Assembly: GCF_003992595.1 (NCBI RefSeq)
Contig: NZ_RZNA01000024.1
Span: 62,001-126,000, forward strand
DNA length: 64,000 nt
Direction of reading: 5' to 3'
Source of the DNA: Flagellimonas oceanensis
GTDB taxonomy: Bacteria > Bacteroidota > Bacteroidia > Flavobacteriales > Flavobacteriaceae
Below, piece after piece: positions 43,905-52,073 of this stretch. Numbering within the stretch: the stretch's first letter is position 1; every line of letters starts with the position of its first letter. The notes beneath the pieces were generated by a model. It saw only the letters and a program-made list of their open reading frames with translations, had not been told where the DNA came from and searched no databases. Made by a program: the position numbers and the translations under genes.

Positions 43905-45222
43905 TTTTGTTGTAAAGTGTCTTTCGCGTGATCTGAAGTAATTTTGCCGCTTTACTTTTGTTGAAATTGGTCTGCTTCAAGGCACTCATAATCCGCTCCT
44001 TCTCATAATCCGATTTAGAAAAAATGGCTTCTTCATCTTTATTCGCTCCTTCTACCACTTCATCGGCCAAAGCGTTTGGAAACATGGTTTCGGTTTCAGA
44101 AAAAAGAACGGCTCTTTTGATCACGTTCTTCATTTCCCTCAAATTTCCAGGCCAATCGTAATCTTGGAGTATCCTTTTGGTCTCATCCGAAAATTCCAAT
44201 ATGTTCTTGTCCAATTCTGAATTTGCCCTGGCCAAAAAGTAATCGGCAAACAACAAAATGTCGTCCCGTCTATCCCTTAAAGAAGGTACTTCAATGGAAA
44301 ACTCATTCAGACGGTGGTACAGATCTTCCCTGAACTCGCCTTCTTCGGCAGCAGCTGAAAGATTTTCGTTGGTAGCGGCTATAATCCGAATGTCCAGTTC
44401 AATTTCCTTTGTGCTGCCCACACGTTTTATTTTACGTTCTTGAATGGCTCTGAGCAATTGCACTTGGTGTTCATAGGAGAGGTTGCCCACCTCATCCAAA
44501 AAGAGTGTTCCTCCATTGGCTGCTTCAAAATGGCCCTTTTTATCGTCTATCGCTCCCGTAAAACTGCCCTTTACATGTCCAAAGAACTCGCTGGTGGCAA
44601 TTTCCTTGGGTATGGCGCCACAATCCACTGCAACAAATGGACGATCACTTCTTTTACTCGCCTTATGAATGGCATTGGCGGTCACTTCCTTTCCTGTGCC
44701 ACTTTCGCCTGTAAGCAAAACGGACATATTGGTAGGGGCTACCAATTCCACATATTGGTGGAGTTTTTTGGATTTTTCTCCCTGTCCTTTTAGAAAATTG
44801 GTCTGCGCTTCTTCTCTAGGATTGGATTTTGGAGCTTGACCGGAAACTTTTGGTTCTGCTACCTTGGTATTCAGTGCATCCTTGATTACAGAGAGTATTT
44901 CCTCAGGGGTAAAAGGCTTTGAAATATAGTCAAAAGCTCCTTTTTTAATTGCATTTACCGCGGTTTTCACCTCGGCATAGCCCGTCATTAAAATCACTTG
45001 TGTCGCAGGAGAGTCACGTTTCACTTGAGGAAGCAATGTCACACCGTTTCCTTTGGGCAACCTTACATCTGACAAAATTATATCGAAAGTGGATTTGGCG
45101 AGAAGCTCTTCGGCCTCCTTAATGGAATAGCTGATGGATACGACAAAACCGTTCTTGGTCAAAAACTTTTGAAGCATTTGACAGAAGGCTGTATCGTCTT
45201 CAATGATTAGGATTTTGGGCAT
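43879..45222 (-). CDS. Sigma-54-dependent response regulator (NtrC family)
   Basis: The 447-residue regulator has an N-terminal receiver (IIEDD, acceptor Asp in LSDVRLP near 51, SKPFT near 104), a AAA+ ATPase (Walker A GESGTGKE near 171, Walker B FLDEVGN, and the sigma-54 contact loop as GSFTGA where most members have GAFTGA) and a Fis-type C-terminal helix-turn-helix (NKSKAAKLLQITRKTLYNKI). It is the probable output partner of the hybrid kinase encoded convergently. Confidence 0.92.
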   Translation of the reverse strand: MPKILIIEDDTAFCQMLQKFLTKNGFVVSISYSIKEAEELLAKSTFDIILSDVRLPKGNGVTLLPQVKRDSPATQVILMTGYAEVKTAVNAIKKGAFDYISKPFTPEEILSVIKDALNTKVAEPKVSGQAPKSNPREEAQTNFLKGQGEKSKKLHQYVELVAPTNMSVLLTGESGTGKEVTANAIHKASKRSDRPFVAVDCGAIPKEIATSEFFGHVKGSFTGAIDDKKGHFEAANGGTLFLDEVGNLSYEHQVQLLRAIQERKIKRVGSTKEIELDIRIIAATNENLSAAAEEGEFREDLYHRLNEFSIEVPSLRDRRDDILLFADYFLARANSELDKNILEFSDETKRILQDYDWPGNLREMKNVIKRAVLFSETETMFPNALADEVVEGANKDEEAIFSKSDYEKERIMSALKQTNFNKSKAAKLLQITRKTLYNKINQYQLNV

Positions 45223-45289
45223 ATCTCAGTTATCTAATATACGGCCCATACCTCTCTGGAGATTATATGTTTTTGATAAAATTATCACA

Positions 45290-45319
45290 AAAAAAGGGCT
45301 GCAAAATGCAGCCCTTTTC
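45290..45319. terminator. Bidirectional terminator
   Basis: The stem AAAAGGGCTGC / GCAGCCCTTTT has an AAAAT loop and A/T-rich flanks. It lies 35 bases after the stop codon (45354, minus strand) of the small secreted protein gene. Confidence 0.75.
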
Positions 45320-45353
45320 AACCAAACTAACTATCGTGGGGCGATAAACCTAA

Positions 45354-45656
45354 TTACATGTCAATCCAGTTTCCCTCTGCATCGGCATATACAGTTCCCG
45401 TAGTGCCGTCTTCAAGGGTAAGATCCAATTTATATTGGTCTTTATCATTTTTGTAAGCCTTTGCGATTTTAGCCGTAGGATAGTTTTCTTCTACTGCTGT
45501 AGTCACCGCGGAAGGAAGATCGGATACATTGATTTCCTCGAAATCCCCAACTACGATCTCAATGGCGTTGTTTGCTTCCAATTTTGGAGTTTCCACATTG
45601 GCAAATGCTGTTATTCCTACAAATGATAGTACTGTTGCTAAAGCTAAATTTTTCAT
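45354..45656 (-). CDS. Small secreted PepSY-like protein
   Basis: The 100-residue protein has a signal peptide (ends ITAFANV) and a mature part of about 80 residues with the pattern SDLPSAVTTAVEENYPTAKIAKAYK followed by YKLDLTLEDGTTGTVYADAEGNW. This is the PepSY-like (DUF2874/BLIP-like) layout, a small periplasmic fold of unknown role that is frequent in Bacteroidota. It stands alone and ends in its own terminator. Confidence 0.75.
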   Translation of the reverse strand: MKNLALATVLSFVGITAFANVETPKLEANNAIEIVVGDFEEINVSDLPSAVTTAVEENYPTAKIAKAYKNDKDQYKLDLTLEDGTTGTVYADAEGNWIDM

Positions 45657-45950
45657 GGTATATGATTTTAATTGTTAAACTTGCTTATCTAACTGAAAAC
45701 ATAATGCCACTTCATTCTTTTTAGCTTAAATACACGCAAGTAACTAATTATCAATTGATTAACTTTTTATGCCGTTTTCAATGATTGTGTAAAAGTGTGT
45801 AATCCTATAAACAGTGTGTGTAAATTTTATACAAGAAAGGCTGCCGAAGCAGCCTTTCATATTTGCCAATTAATGGTCACAAGGAAAAAAGACCATGGTA
45901 CAGATTGGCAGAAATGGATAATACATGGATAGTGTTTAGATAGCATCATC

Positions 45951-46061
45951 CTATTCTTGCATGTCCCTATCTTTATTTCTCCTTCTTAAGTACGATATCA
46001 ATATGTACAAAGCCATAGCTAATGATATCAGATTTAAGAAAAGGACTATTTTGTATATCAT
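45951..46061 (-). CDS. Possible small membrane peptide
   Basis: From ATG 46061 there are 36 codons: one hydrophobic helix (IVLFLNLISLAMALYILISYL) followed by a positive tail RRRNKDRDMQE. This looks like a real single-span peptide with a cytoplasmic basic tail. There is no homology I can name, and the hairpin just upstream is at odds with a continuous transcript. Treat as tentative. Confidence 0.3.
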   Translation of the reverse strand: MIYKIVLFLNLISLAMALYILISYLRRRNKDRDMQE

Positions 46062-46089
46062 TTTTACGTTGTTGCCACTGTTTCCGAAT

Positions 46090-46170
46090 CCTATGAAAAG
46101 AAAGCCGTACAGAGTGCACGGCCTTCTCGCCAAATCAACCAACCTAGTTGCGACAACCCGCAAGGATTAT
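46090..46170 (-). ncRNA. Candidate small RNA with two hairpins
   Basis: On the minus strand a hairpin TTGCG / CGCAA (46148-46163) is followed by a larger stem GAAGGCCGT / ACGGCTTTC (about 46100-46127) and then TTTTC. This is the layout of a short structured RNA with an intrinsic terminator. It lies between the DUF4301 terminator and the small peptide frame. No promoter box was found, so confidence is low. Confidence 0.3.
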
Positions 46171-46252
46171 CATAATTTAATCATGTCATCGAATAACAGT
46201 TTCGACTATACTTTTTTAGACACTCTTTTTTGAAGGAGGTCACATCATGGCA

Positions 46253-46286
46253 CAAAAAAAGCCACTACTTTTTTTGCAGTGGCCTT
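46253..46286 (-). terminator. DUF4301 terminator
   Basis: On the minus strand the stem GGCCACT / AGTGGC is followed by seven T. It begins 22 bases after the DUF4301 stop codon. Confidence 0.85.
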
Positions 46287-46307
46287 AATCCGTTGTTTTT
46301 TAAATAT

Positions 46308-47843
46308 TTACACCTGATGCGTAGGCTTTAAAAGGTCGTTAACCATTTTTACTGGGTTAAAGGTCACCAATGGAACTTCCACAAAAATGGTGTTCCAAAA
46401 AGCCATGGCACCGTTCCAAAGACCTGGCAACTCCAAAGCTTTCAGCTCCTTTCCTTCCTTGGTTTTTCCCGTGATGAACCCTTGCTTTGGATCTACGTAA
46501 TCCAATAGGTTGAATTTTCCTCCTTTGTGGTTTCGGACCCCACATACCAAATCCACCGGGTTAAAATGCGTAGCATTCTGTAAAATTGCAGCTTGGTCAT
46601 TATTGTCCATATCAATCTGGGCGGACTCTATGATCTGAAGCGAAATGTTTCCTTCCGAATCCTTGACCCAAAATGGACCTCCTCCGGGCTCTCCTTCATT
46701 CTTTACCATACCACAAATACGAATGGGACGGTTGATTCTGTCCTTAATCAAAGCTTTTTGTTCACCTACACTTAAATCATCGTAATTGTTGGGCATGCGA
46801 ACATTGAGGTCCTTTTCCAAGAATGATTTTATTTCATCAGCCTTTTCTATGGACACATCACCTTCCAAAAGTTTGGCATAGGCAAATGCTTTGTCCTGGA
46901 CTTTTTTAAGGACACCCGCCAACATTTTTTTGCTGTTGGACACGGTCTCCAAGTTTTTATCGATCACCACATTATCTATGTTCTTGATGAATATGATATC
47001 GGCATCCTGATCGTTCAGGTTTTCAATAAGGGCTCCATGACCTCCGGGACGGAACAAAATGGAACCGTCGCTGTTTTTGAAGGGTTGGTTCTCCATATCC
47101 ACCGCAATGGTATCCGTGGATGGTTTTTGATTGGAATAAGACACATCGAAATTGGTATCCGTTTTCTTAGAAACCTTTGGACCTACCATTGCCTCTTCCT
47201 TGACAAACATCTCATCGTGCTGTTCCGATACGGTAAAATGAAGATTGGCTTTGCCCTTGGTTTTGGCATAGAGCGCTGCTTCCTTTAAATGCTCTTCAAA
47301 TGGGGTTGCTGTGCTTTTTTCATATTTATGGAAAGGCAAAAGTCCTTTGGGATAAAACCCATAGTTCAACCCTTCTTCTGACAACATTTCCTTTACAAAA
47401 AGATAGGCTTCTTCGTCCTTGTTGGACGCTTTATCCCCGATTCTGGACATAATCAATTCATAAAAAGGAAAGTCGGAAAGATGCTCAGTAAACTTTTTTG
47501 CATCGGTATCTCCTGTGCGTTCTATATAGTCGGATAGTTTTTCTTTTGAGGGATCATAGCTGTCCAGAAAATTGAACATTGCCTTGAACATTCGTGATGC
47601 CGCCCCTGAGGCGGGCACAAACTTTAATAGTTCCAATTCCTTTCTGTTGTCCTCAAAATATTGAAGCAAATCCAATTGCTCCTTTTCCGAGAACCGAAGT
47701 ATACCATTGCCCACCACAGCGGCCTGCGATAGCTGTACGAAAGGGATACCTTCTTTAAATGTTTGTATTTGGTTTGCTACTTTTTCTTTTGAAATTCCTT
47801 TGGAATCCAGTTGTTCCAAGTCTTTAGGACTTAATTCAATCAT
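46308..47843 (-). CDS. DUF4301 protein
   Basis: The 511-residue soluble protein matches DUF4301 over its length; recognisable parts are LKFVPASGAASRMFKAMFNFL near 75-95 and FRPGGHGALIENLNDQDADI near 267. The latter, with KNIDNVV, has the look of a nucleotide-sugar pyrophosphorylase-type fold, but no activity is established. It overlaps the upstream kinase gene by eight bases and closes that gene string. Confidence 0.8.
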   Translation of the reverse strand: MIELSPKDLEQLDSKGISKEKVANQIQTFKEGIPFVQLSQAAVVGNGILRFSEKEQLDLLQYFEDNRKELELLKFVPASGAASRMFKAMFNFLDSYDPSKEKLSDYIERTGDTDAKKFTEHLSDFPFYELIMSRIGDKASNKDEEAYLFVKEMLSEEGLNYGFYPKGLLPFHKYEKSTATPFEEHLKEAALYAKTKGKANLHFTVSEQHDEMFVKEEAMVGPKVSKKTDTNFDVSYSNQKPSTDTIAVDMENQPFKNSDGSILFRPGGHGALIENLNDQDADIIFIKNIDNVVIDKNLETVSNSKKMLAGVLKKVQDKAFAYAKLLEGDVSIEKADEIKSFLEKDLNVRMPNNYDDLSVGEQKALIKDRINRPIRICGMVKNEGEPGGGPFWVKDSEGNISLQIIESAQIDMDNNDQAAILQNATHFNPVDLVCGVRNHKGGKFNLLDYVDPKQGFITGKTKEGKELKALELPGLWNGAMAFWNTIFVEVPLVTFNPVKMVNDLLKPTHQV

Positions 47844-48405
47844 GTTTTTGGAGAAGTTTATCTATGTGTTCTACTGCTTTGGATAGCCTTGATGCTTTAT
47901 CCCCCCTTAATTTAATGAATTTCCTGTTACTTTTCTCCAATGCCTCCTTGAAATGTGCAAACATTCGTTCTCTTTCGTCAGGTTTGTCCCTAAGATCGTC
48001 CGCTACCCATGGGGTATCAATATATGTCAAGAAGTATAGGTCGTAGGTGTTTTGAAGGGCATATTTTTCGATAAGCGGATCACATGTACTGTCGTAGTAG
48101 GCGTCAGAGTATACTTTGGTCTCCAATAAATCGGTATCGCAGATAAGTACTTTGTTCGCTTTTTTTGCCAATTCGTTCTCCAAGCGCATTTGTCCGTAGG
48201 CAATGGGCAACAAATCGTATGGTTCACAGGTTTTTTGCTCTTTGTCCCATTTATCTTGGAGATATTCACGGGCATATTCGGGCACCCATTCGGTATTGTA
48301 ATGCTCCGCCAGTTGTTTGGACAATGTGGTCTTGCCCGTGGATTCCGGTCCAAAAAGGACCACTTTTATGAGGTTGTTGGGCTCTTGGCCAAGTTTTTCT
48401 TCCAT
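47836..48405 (-). CDS. NadR-type nucleoside kinase
   Basis: I use ATG 48405 (MEEKLGQEP), giving 189 residues. The P-loop GPESTGKT is at 19-26, followed by WVPEYAREYL and CDTDLLETKVYS, which are typical of the ribosylnicotinamide kinase part of NadR; the adenylyltransferase and DNA-binding parts are absent. It probably phosphorylates nicotinamide riboside brought in by PnuC, trapping it for NAD synthesis. It overlaps the end of pnuC by 40 bases. Confidence 0.82.
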   Translation of the reverse strand: MEEKLGQEPNNLIKVVLFGPESTGKTTLSKQLAEHYNTEWVPEYAREYLQDKWDKEQKTCEPYDLLPIAYGQMRLENELAKKANKVLICDTDLLETKVYSDAYYDSTCDPLIEKYALQNTYDLYFLTYIDTPWVADDLRDKPDERERMFAHFKEALEKSNRKFIKLRGDKASRLSKAVEHIDKLLQKHD

Positions 48406-49001
48406 GCTAGATATCCCTGTATCGCTAGAACAGTAAATATGAGGTATTGTAACGAGAACATTCCCCATCCCCTGTAGGCATACAAAGGTACGGTTATTAC
48501 ATCACCCAAAATCCAAAGGGTCCAGTTTTCAAGTTTTTTGTTGGCCATATACCACATTCCCGTGAAGAAAATGCCCGATGTGAATATATCCACATAATTG
48601 GTTGGACCTATTTCGGCTCCAAATGCTTTGTAAACACCATAGGTAACCAACATGGTCAATAGAAAAAAACCAAAACCCACCCATTTTTCCCGGGCATTCG
48701 TTCTTGTAATGTTTACCACCAATTCCCTGTTGTCCTTACGTCTGGCCCAGTTCCACCATCCGTAGATACTCATGATCGAATAGTAGAAATTCATCATCAT
48801 ATCGCCATACAAGCGATCAACAAGAAAAATATAAGTGGTTATCACCGTGGCCACCAAACCTGTGGGATACACCAAAATATCTTCTTTTTTGGCGTAGACA
48901 ACACTGGCAATTCCAAAGAAAAAAGCAGTGGCTTCTAAAATAATCAGGGATAGTTCCCGGTCTTCGTACGGACCGAGGAAGAAATCAAAAATGGGGTTCA
49001 T
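48366..49001 (-). CDS. pnuC: PnuC-family vitamin-precursor transporter
   Basis: The 211-residue inner-membrane protein has about seven helices and the PnuC marks SIYGWWNWARR near 92-102 and ENWTLWILGDVITVPLY near 172. PnuC proteins carry nicotinamide riboside by facilitated diffusion; relatives (PnuT) carry thiamine. The kinase downstream favours nicotinamide riboside, the YkoF-like gene upstream favours thiamine, so the substrate is open. Confidence 0.85.
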   Translation of the reverse strand: MNPIFDFFLGPYEDRELSLIILEATAFFFGIASVVYAKKEDILVYPTGLVATVITTYIFLVDRLYGDMMMNFYYSIMSIYGWWNWARRKDNRELVVNITRTNAREKWVGFGFFLLTMLVTYGVYKAFGAEIGPTNYVDIFTSGIFFTGMWYMANKKLENWTLWILGDVITVPLYAYRGWGMFSLQYLIFTVLAIQGYLAWKKNLAKSPTTS

Positions 49002-49245
49002 ACTCGCTTCGGTCGGATTTTACCACTTTCATGGTCAGCACCACATGGTCCAAATTCTCAAAACTTTCCTTGATTTCGGAATTGAGCAATTCCATTACCT
49101 TGTCATAGTCTCCAAAAACTTGTGTGCTCAATGGATTCTCCATAACGGTCAAGCCAGAATCACGTAGTTTTTTAATAAAAGCAATAATCGGTGCTTCAAA
49201 ATCATCCTGAAGAGGAGATAATGTAAGCTCAACGGATATTTTCAT
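48985..49245 (-). CDS. YkoF/MTH1187-like thiamine-binding-type protein
   Basis: From ATG 49245 (MKISVELTLSPLQ) the product has 86 residues in a ferredoxin-like beta-alpha-beta fold, with PIIAFIKKLRDSGLTVMENPLSTQVFGDYDKV as the family core. YkoF and MTH1187 relatives bind thiamine or hydroxymethylpyrimidine. The gene overlaps pnuC by 17 bases, so the two are translationally coupled. This context suggests a vitamin-salvage role. Confidence 0.75.
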   Translation of the reverse strand: MKISVELTLSPLQDDFEAPIIAFIKKLRDSGLTVMENPLSTQVFGDYDKVMELLNSEIKESFENLDHVVLTMKVVKSDRSEYEPHF

Positions 49246-49287
49246 GGAGATTGTGGATTTAGCATGCAAAATTACAAAAAGGATTCA

Positions 49288-49929
49288 TCAACCTCCCATC
49301 ATTTTGAGGGCATATACACAGGTAAATCCTTCAAACTCCAAAAATTCAATTTCGTAATGGGACTTTTTGCCCTTGTAAAGTATCTCGGCAACGGTGCGGG
49401 TATCCTCAAAAGTAAAGTCCATCACGTTGATGTGCCGTAGAAAACTCAGTCCCTGTTGTGCATAAATTTTATAAAGGGATTCCTTGGCTCCCCATACTAT
49501 GGTCAATTTTCGCATCAAAGCCTCGGAATTGGCCAAGGTTTTATACTCTTTGATAGGTGTGAATTTATGGGCAATCCTCAGGATTTTATCCCGTTGCATC
49601 TCAATATCAATACCTACCTCATCGGTTTCGCTGATGATGATTCCTGTGAAATTGTGCGAATGGGTAATGGATATGTGATTTCCATCTTTTAGATGCGGTT
49701 TCCCAAAATCATCATAGTACAAGTCGTGATCCACGTAACCTGCCTCTGCCATGAGGTGGCGAATGCTCAAAAAAGCCCTTCGGTGCGCCTCGGATTTCAT
49801 ACCGTCCATACGCTTCTGGCAGTGGTCCGTAAGCTCCACATCCTTAGAAAGTTCGCCCTCGGGCTCGGTCACTTTCCAAATGTAAACTTTGGTGGTCGGG
49901 GAAACTGTTATTGTTTTGTAAACGGGCAT
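49288..49929 (-). CDS. 4'-phosphopantetheinyl transferase
   Basis: The start is ATG 49929 (MPVYKTITV); the frame also has an in-frame TTG two codons upstream. The 213-residue protein has the Sfp-type motifs VGIDIEMQRD near 107-116 and WGAKESLYKI near 150-159, which bind magnesium and coenzyme A. It converts apo acyl-carrier or peptidyl-carrier proteins to their holo form. No polyketide or peptide synthase gene is present in the window, so the carrier is probably that of fatty-acid synthesis. Confidence 0.88.
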   Translation of the reverse strand: MPVYKTITVSPTTKVYIWKVTEPEGELSKDVELTDHCQKRMDGMKSEAHRRAFLSIRHLMAEAGYVDHDLYYDDFGKPHLKDGNHISITHSHNFTGIIISETDEVGIDIEMQRDKILRIAHKFTPIKEYKTLANSEALMRKLTIVWGAKESLYKIYAQQGLSFLRHINVMDFTFEDTRTVAEILYKGKKSHYEIEFLEFEGFTCVYALKMMGG

Positions 49930-49951
49930 GAGCAAAAGTTAAGTGAATTCG

Positions 49952-49959
49952 TATCTTTG
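49952..49959 (+). promoter_or_regulatory. ahcY -7 box TATCTTTG
   Basis: This is an exact TAnnTTTG match 44 bases before the ahcY ATG. The short leader shows no SAH or SAM riboswitch. Confidence 0.5.
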
Positions 49960-50003
49960 TCGCACGATTTAAGCGAAGCTACAAAAGTAAATTTATAAAA
50001 AGT

Positions 50004-51320
50004 ATGAGCACAAAGACAATTCCATATGTACCTTATAAGGTAAAGGATATCTCTCTTGCAGATTGGGGAAGGAAAGAAATTGAGCTTGCCGAAGCTGAAA
50101 TGCCTGGGCTTATGGCCTTGCGTGAAGAATATGGGAGCCAACAGCCTTTGAAAGGTGCAAGGATTGCCGGTTGTCTTCACATGACCATCCAGACAGCAGT
50201 ATTGATCGAGACCTTGGTGGCCCTTGGCGCTGAAGTAACTTGGAGTTCTTGCAATATTTTTTCCACTCAGGACCATGCTGCGGCAGCAATAGCAGCAGCT
50301 GGTATTCCGGTTTATGCATGGAAAGGGATGACCGAAGAGGAATTTGATTGGTGTATTGAGCAAACCTTGTTTTTTGGAGAGGACAGGCAGCCATTGAACA
50401 TGATCTTGGATGATGGTGGAGATCTTACCAATATGGTTTTGGACCAGTATCCTGAATTGGCCGGAGGTGTAAAGGGTCTTTCGGAAGAAACCACCACAGG
50501 AGTACACCGCTTGTACGAAAGAATGAAGAAAGGAACGCTACCGATGCCAGCCATCAATGTGAACGATTCCGTGACCAAGTCCAAGTTCGACAACAAGTAT
50601 GGGTGTCGCGAAAGTGCCGTGGATGCCATTCGTAGGGCCACGGATACCATGTTAGCGGGGAAACGTGTGGTTGTTGCTGGTTATGGGGATGTAGGAAAAG
50701 GTACGGCAGCCTCTTTTCGTGGTGCAGGTGCCATTGTAACCGTTACCGAAATTGATCCCATCTGTGCATTACAGGCCTGTATGGACGGTTTTGAAGTGAA
50801 GAAATTGGAAACCGTAGTACCCAATGCAGATATCGTGATTACCACAACAGGGAATAAGGACATTATCCGTGAGGAGCATTTTAGAGCATTAAAGGACAAG
50901 GCCATTGTTTGTAACATTGGACATTTTGACAATGAAATAGATATGGCTTGGTTGAACGGGAACTACGGCGATACAAAGGATGAAATTAAGCCACAAGTGG
51001 ACAAATATACCATTGACGGCAAAGACGTAGTGATTTTGGCAGAGGGAAGATTGGTCAACCTAGGTTGTGCCACAGGGCATCCAAGTTTTGTAATGAGCAA
51101 CTCATTTACCAACCAGACTTTGGCCCAGATCGAACTTTGGAAGCACAGTGATAAATATGCCAACGAAGTATATATGCTTCCGAAGCATTTGGATGAAAAA
51201 GTGGCCAAATTGCACTTGTCCCGTTTAGGAGCCGAATTGACGGAGCTGAACCAAGAGCAAGCTGATTATATCGGTGTACAGGTTGAAGGACCATTCAAGC
51301 CTGAGTACTACAGATATTAA
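50004..51320 (+). CDS. ahcY: Adenosylhomocysteinase
   Basis: The 438-residue enzyme splits S-adenosylhomocysteine into adenosine and homocysteine, relieving inhibition of methyltransferases. Motifs are the substrate pocket LDDGGDLT near 134, the catalytic [10 protein letters not shown] near 192, the NAD fold GYGDVGKG near 228 and the C-terminal KPEYYRY. The length matches the short bacterial form. It is followed by a strong bidirectional terminator. Confidence 0.96.
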   Translation: MSTKTIPYVPYKVKDISLADWGRKEIELAEAEMPGLMALREEYGSQQPLKGARIAGCLHMTIQTAVLIETLVALGAEVTWSSCNIFSTQDHAAAAIAAAGIPVYAWKGMTEEEFDWCIEQTLFFGEDRQPLNMILDDGGDLTNMVLDQYPELAGGVKGLSEETTTGVHRLYERMKKGTLPMPAINVNDSVTKSKFDNKYGCRESAVDAIRRATDTMLAGKRVVVAGYGDVGKGTAASFRGAGAIVTVTEIDPICALQACMDGFEVKKLETVVPNADIVITTTGNKDIIREEHFRALKDKAIVCNIGHFDNEIDMAWLNGNYGDTKDEIKPQVDKYTIDGKDVVILAEGRLVNLGCATGHPSFVMSNSFTNQTLAQIELWKHSDKYANEVYMLPKHLDEKVAKLHLSRLGAELTELNQEQADYIGVQVEGPFKPEYYRY

Positions 51321-51340
51321 AAACAGAAAAGTTATAAAGC

Positions 51341-51374
51341 AAAAAACCCATGGTATTGACCATGGGTTTTTTAT
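51341..51374. terminator. Bidirectional terminator between ahcY and DUF3332
   Basis: The perfect 13-bp stem AAAAAACCCATGG / CCATGGGTTTTTT has a six-base loop. Confidence 0.9.
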
Positions 51375-51389
51375 TTGTTATGGGTTGCA

Positions 51390-51968
51390 TTAGTCGGCCA
51401 ATAAAGTCTCGCCGTAGTAGCATGTCTTGCTTTCTTCCAACAAAGCCAACCCTTCTTCTCTTGTGCTCATAGGGTCTATCTTCACCTCCTCGCCATTGGG
51501 CATGTAAACAATATAGAACCCTTCTTCAAAAGAAGATAGTTTAATGATTTCTCCATTAGGGCGTACCGCGTTCCAGGACTTTTCATCTGGCTTGTACACC
51601 AAATCGATTTTTTTGCCTTTTTTAGGCCCATCCACAACGGTTACCTGCATTCTGTTCTTGGTGGCGATCATCTCAAATGTATTGCCATCATGTTCCACCA
51701 TTTGCGTCTCGGACTCTCCATCTTTCATCGCGATTGGGTTGGATCCAGACCAAAACTCGATTACGTTGAAAATAATGGTATCTCCCAAAAAGAACAATCC
51801 GTAAACGGGAACAATGTTCAACCCCCAGAAAATAAGGTTGTCCAAAAATCTACTATTGGTAAGTCCTTGGTTCCAATCTTTCAAACTATTAAAAGCACTA
51901 AAAGAACCTAAACAGCTGGTAAACAAAATAGAGCAGGCAAGTAATGAAGAAATAATTGCTTTTTTCAT
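51390..51968 (-). CDS. DUF3332 lipoprotein
   Basis: From ATG 51968 the product has 192 residues. The lipoprotein signal ends LFTSC (Cys19), followed by LGSFSAFNSLKDWNQ, a hydrophobic segment LIFWGLNIVPVYGLFFLGD and a C-terminal beta-rich part. This is the DUF3332 plan, found in Bacteroidota as an envelope lipoprotein of unknown role. The frame is open upstream but the signal sequence fixes the start. Confidence 0.8.
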   Translation of the reverse strand: MKKAIISSLLACSILFTSCLGSFSAFNSLKDWNQGLTNSRFLDNLIFWGLNIVPVYGLFFLGDTIIFNVIEFWSGSNPIAMKDGESETQMVEHDGNTFEMIATKNRMQVTVVDGPKKGKKIDLVYKPDEKSWNAVRPNGEIIKLSSFEEGFYIVYMPNGEEVKIDPMSTREEGLALLEESKTCYYGETLLAD

Positions 51969-52073
51969 GATATAAGATTTATAGTTAATGGTAATAAGGT
52001 ACAAAAGATTATTGAAGATACCCATGCAGTGGATTGTGATTCCTATCTTTATTACTTCATAAAAAAGCAAAAA

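Larger units (their letters stand above)
45657..46307. other. Intergenic region with hairpins and a possible small gene
   Basis: This 650-base gap holds a hairpin AAAGGCTGC / GCAGCCTTT (45836-45857), a possible 36-codon membrane peptide gene on the minus strand (45951-46061), a possible small RNA (46090-46170) and the DUF4301 terminator (46253-46286). The stretch 45660-45830 is AT-rich and otherwise empty. Confidence 0.5.

Noticed and set aside
45961..46233. Open frame of 90 codons on the plus strand in the gap before DUF4301
   Set aside because: No signal, domain or promoter; it overlaps the hairpins and the better-looking small membrane peptide on the other strand.
46234..46294. Shine-Dalgarno-like GAAGGAGG followed by ATG 46248 and a 13-codon frame
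   Set aside because: The frame runs straight through the DUF4301 terminator hairpin and Shine-Dalgarno sites are not the norm here, so it is likely chance.
49960..50003. Possible SAH riboswitch in the ahcY leader
   Set aside because: The leader from the predicted promoter is about 40 bases with no stable stem, too short for a known SAH aptamer.
49908..50507. Open frame of 199 codons on the minus strand across the ahcY start
   Set aside because: It runs through the ahcY promoter and the first part of its coding sequence and has shadow-like composition.
52029..52073. Upstream start for the D-threonine aldolase-like gene
   Set aside because: The extra 15 residues (MDCDSYLYYFIKKQK) overlap the likely promoter region and do not fit the family N-terminus; ATG 52074 is preferred.
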